NCBI GenBank assembly: GCA_002437105.1
Contig: DJOB01000002.1
Location: forward strand, 1 to 64,000
Direction of reading: 5' to 3'
Length of the DNA: 64,000 bases
DNA from: Caryophanales bacterium UBA6449
GTDB lineage: Bacteria; Bacillota_I; Bacilli_A; RFN20; CAG-288
Under the pieces are notes generated by a model that was given only the letters and a program-made list of their open reading frames with translations, ran no database searches and had not been told where the DNA came from. Positions within the stretch are counted from its first letter, which is position 1. Every line of letters starts with the position of its first letter. Below are positions 63,379 through 64,000 of the stretch, piece by piece. The position numbers and the translations under genes were made by a program.

Positions 63379-64000
63379 CTATTCCTCTTTAAACAATTTT
63401 TCGATATACGAAGGAAGTTCTTTTAAATTGTTCAATTCAGTCACCTTTCTGTCTATCTTTCCGAAACCGTAATTAGCGTGGATGAATTTCACTCTGGCTT
63501 TTAGTGCGGCATCAAAATCCTTCTGGGTATCTCCAACATAGATGACCTCATCGACACCAGCTTTTTCCATCATGACCCTGATGTTGGTACCTTTATCTTT
63601 TCCGGTATCGCCAGCGCAGAGATGACCTTTGAAAAGATGCTGGAGCTTATACGCTTCCAGATAATCTTCGATATAGCCTTTATCCGCATTCGACACTATG
63701 TAGAGCGGGTATTCGGTGACTAATCGGTTCAAAACATCTATTTCATCTGGATACAGCTTTCCAGGATGGCTTTTGAGGTAGACCAGTTGATCCTTGAGGC
63801 AGAGCAGGAAGAGTTTTCTAGCCTCTTCCTGCTTCAGACCGGGGAACGCGATGGGAAGGGTCTCATCTGGGGTTAATCCCATCATTGAAGTGATAGTCTT
63901 GAGGCTGAATCTATACTTGAATTCGTGCTTCTCCATCGTATTGTTCCAGGAATCTTTAATCGGTTCCAACGCATCCCATAAAGTCCCGTCTAGATCGAAG
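63379..64000 (-). CDS. HAD-family phosphatase, 5' end outside window
   Basis: The frame is open to the end of the window; its first residues (minus strand, from 63999) read FDLDGTLWDA, the catalytic HAD motif I with the nucleophile Asp. SNADKG is motif II, a Lys in TGKDKGTN lies near motif III, and VGDTQKDFDAA is motif IV. A helical cap of the phosphoglycolate-phosphatase (C1) type lies between. An internal TTG at 63969 is not the true start. About 207 residues are visible. Likely releases phosphate from a sugar phosphate produced within the same operon. Confidence 0.92.
   Translation of the reverse strand, partial: FDLDGTLWDALEPIKDSWNNTMEKHEFKYRFSLKTITSMMGLTPDETLPIAFPGLKQEEARKLFLLCLKDQLVYLKSHPGKLYPDEIDVLNRLVTEYPLYIVSNADKGYIEDYLEAYKLQHLFKGHLCAGDTGKDKGTNIRVMMEKAGVDEVIYVGDTQKDFDAALKARVKFIHANYGFGKIDRKVTELNNLKELPSYIEKLFKEE

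Overview
The window reads as a stretch of chromosome from a low-GC-lineage Bacillota (class Bacilli in the broad sense, possibly near Erysipelotrichia or Mollicutes-like gut lineages), although its base composition is moderate (about half G+C by eye). The lineage call rests on a PolC-type replicative polymerase, RNase J, Spx, the ylbF-rsmD-coaD block, Fda-type class I aldolase, FakB/DegV and a heterodimeric ABC exporter. A class III (anaerobic) ribonucleotide reductase with its activase suggests anaerobic growth. The many lipoproteins with Ser/Thr/Pro linkers suggest an uncultured gut or rumen organism. Species is not identifiable by reading alone. I see no rRNA, tRNA, CRISPR array, transposase or phage gene.

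Layout. 1-2161: three overlapping unrecognised genes, mostly membrane proteins. 2413-7419: phosphohexomutase, DegV, membrane-anchored GH5 glycosidase, nrdG. 7424-13224: nrdD, a lipoprotein, and a fused ABC ATPase/FtsX-type permease. 13273-23814: a core block, pyrH-frr-cdsA, then a dxr-derived gene, rseP and polC. 23926-26371: a short-chain dehydrogenase and a lipoprotein. 26723-27655: class I aldolase. 27787-34027: a tight seven-gene operon (deoD, NERD-like, copA, copZ, membrane protein, pgsA, spx). 34087-36508: CYTH protein, nadK, a PTS EIIB-like membrane protein, fluoride channel. 36749-40769: RNase J, deformylase, then ylbF-rsmD-coaD. 40862-48018: a four-gene operon of large Ser/Thr-linker lipoproteins. 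48233-54228: small membrane protein, heterodimeric ABC exporter, flavin reductase, pyridoxal kinase. 54415-57338: two-component system plus an unknown protein. 57335-64000: methyltransferase fusion, SMP-30-like propeller, WYL regulator, an AT-rich gap, then a phosphodiesterase / MFS / HAD operon that runs off the window.

Most unusual content. The gene between cdsA and rseP occupies the classical dxr slot and aligns along its length with DXP reductoisomerase, but it has lost the nucleotide-binding and catalytic residues and gained a basic tail with a 38-residue tandem repeat. Beside nadK is a membrane-tethered EIIB-fold protein whose phospho-accepting cysteine is replaced by arginine. The Spx protein closing the copper operon has a five-cysteine C-terminal extension. 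In several places an intrinsic-terminator hairpin lies directly in front of a ribosome binding site. Many enzyme folds here appear to have been re-used as non-catalytic proteins.
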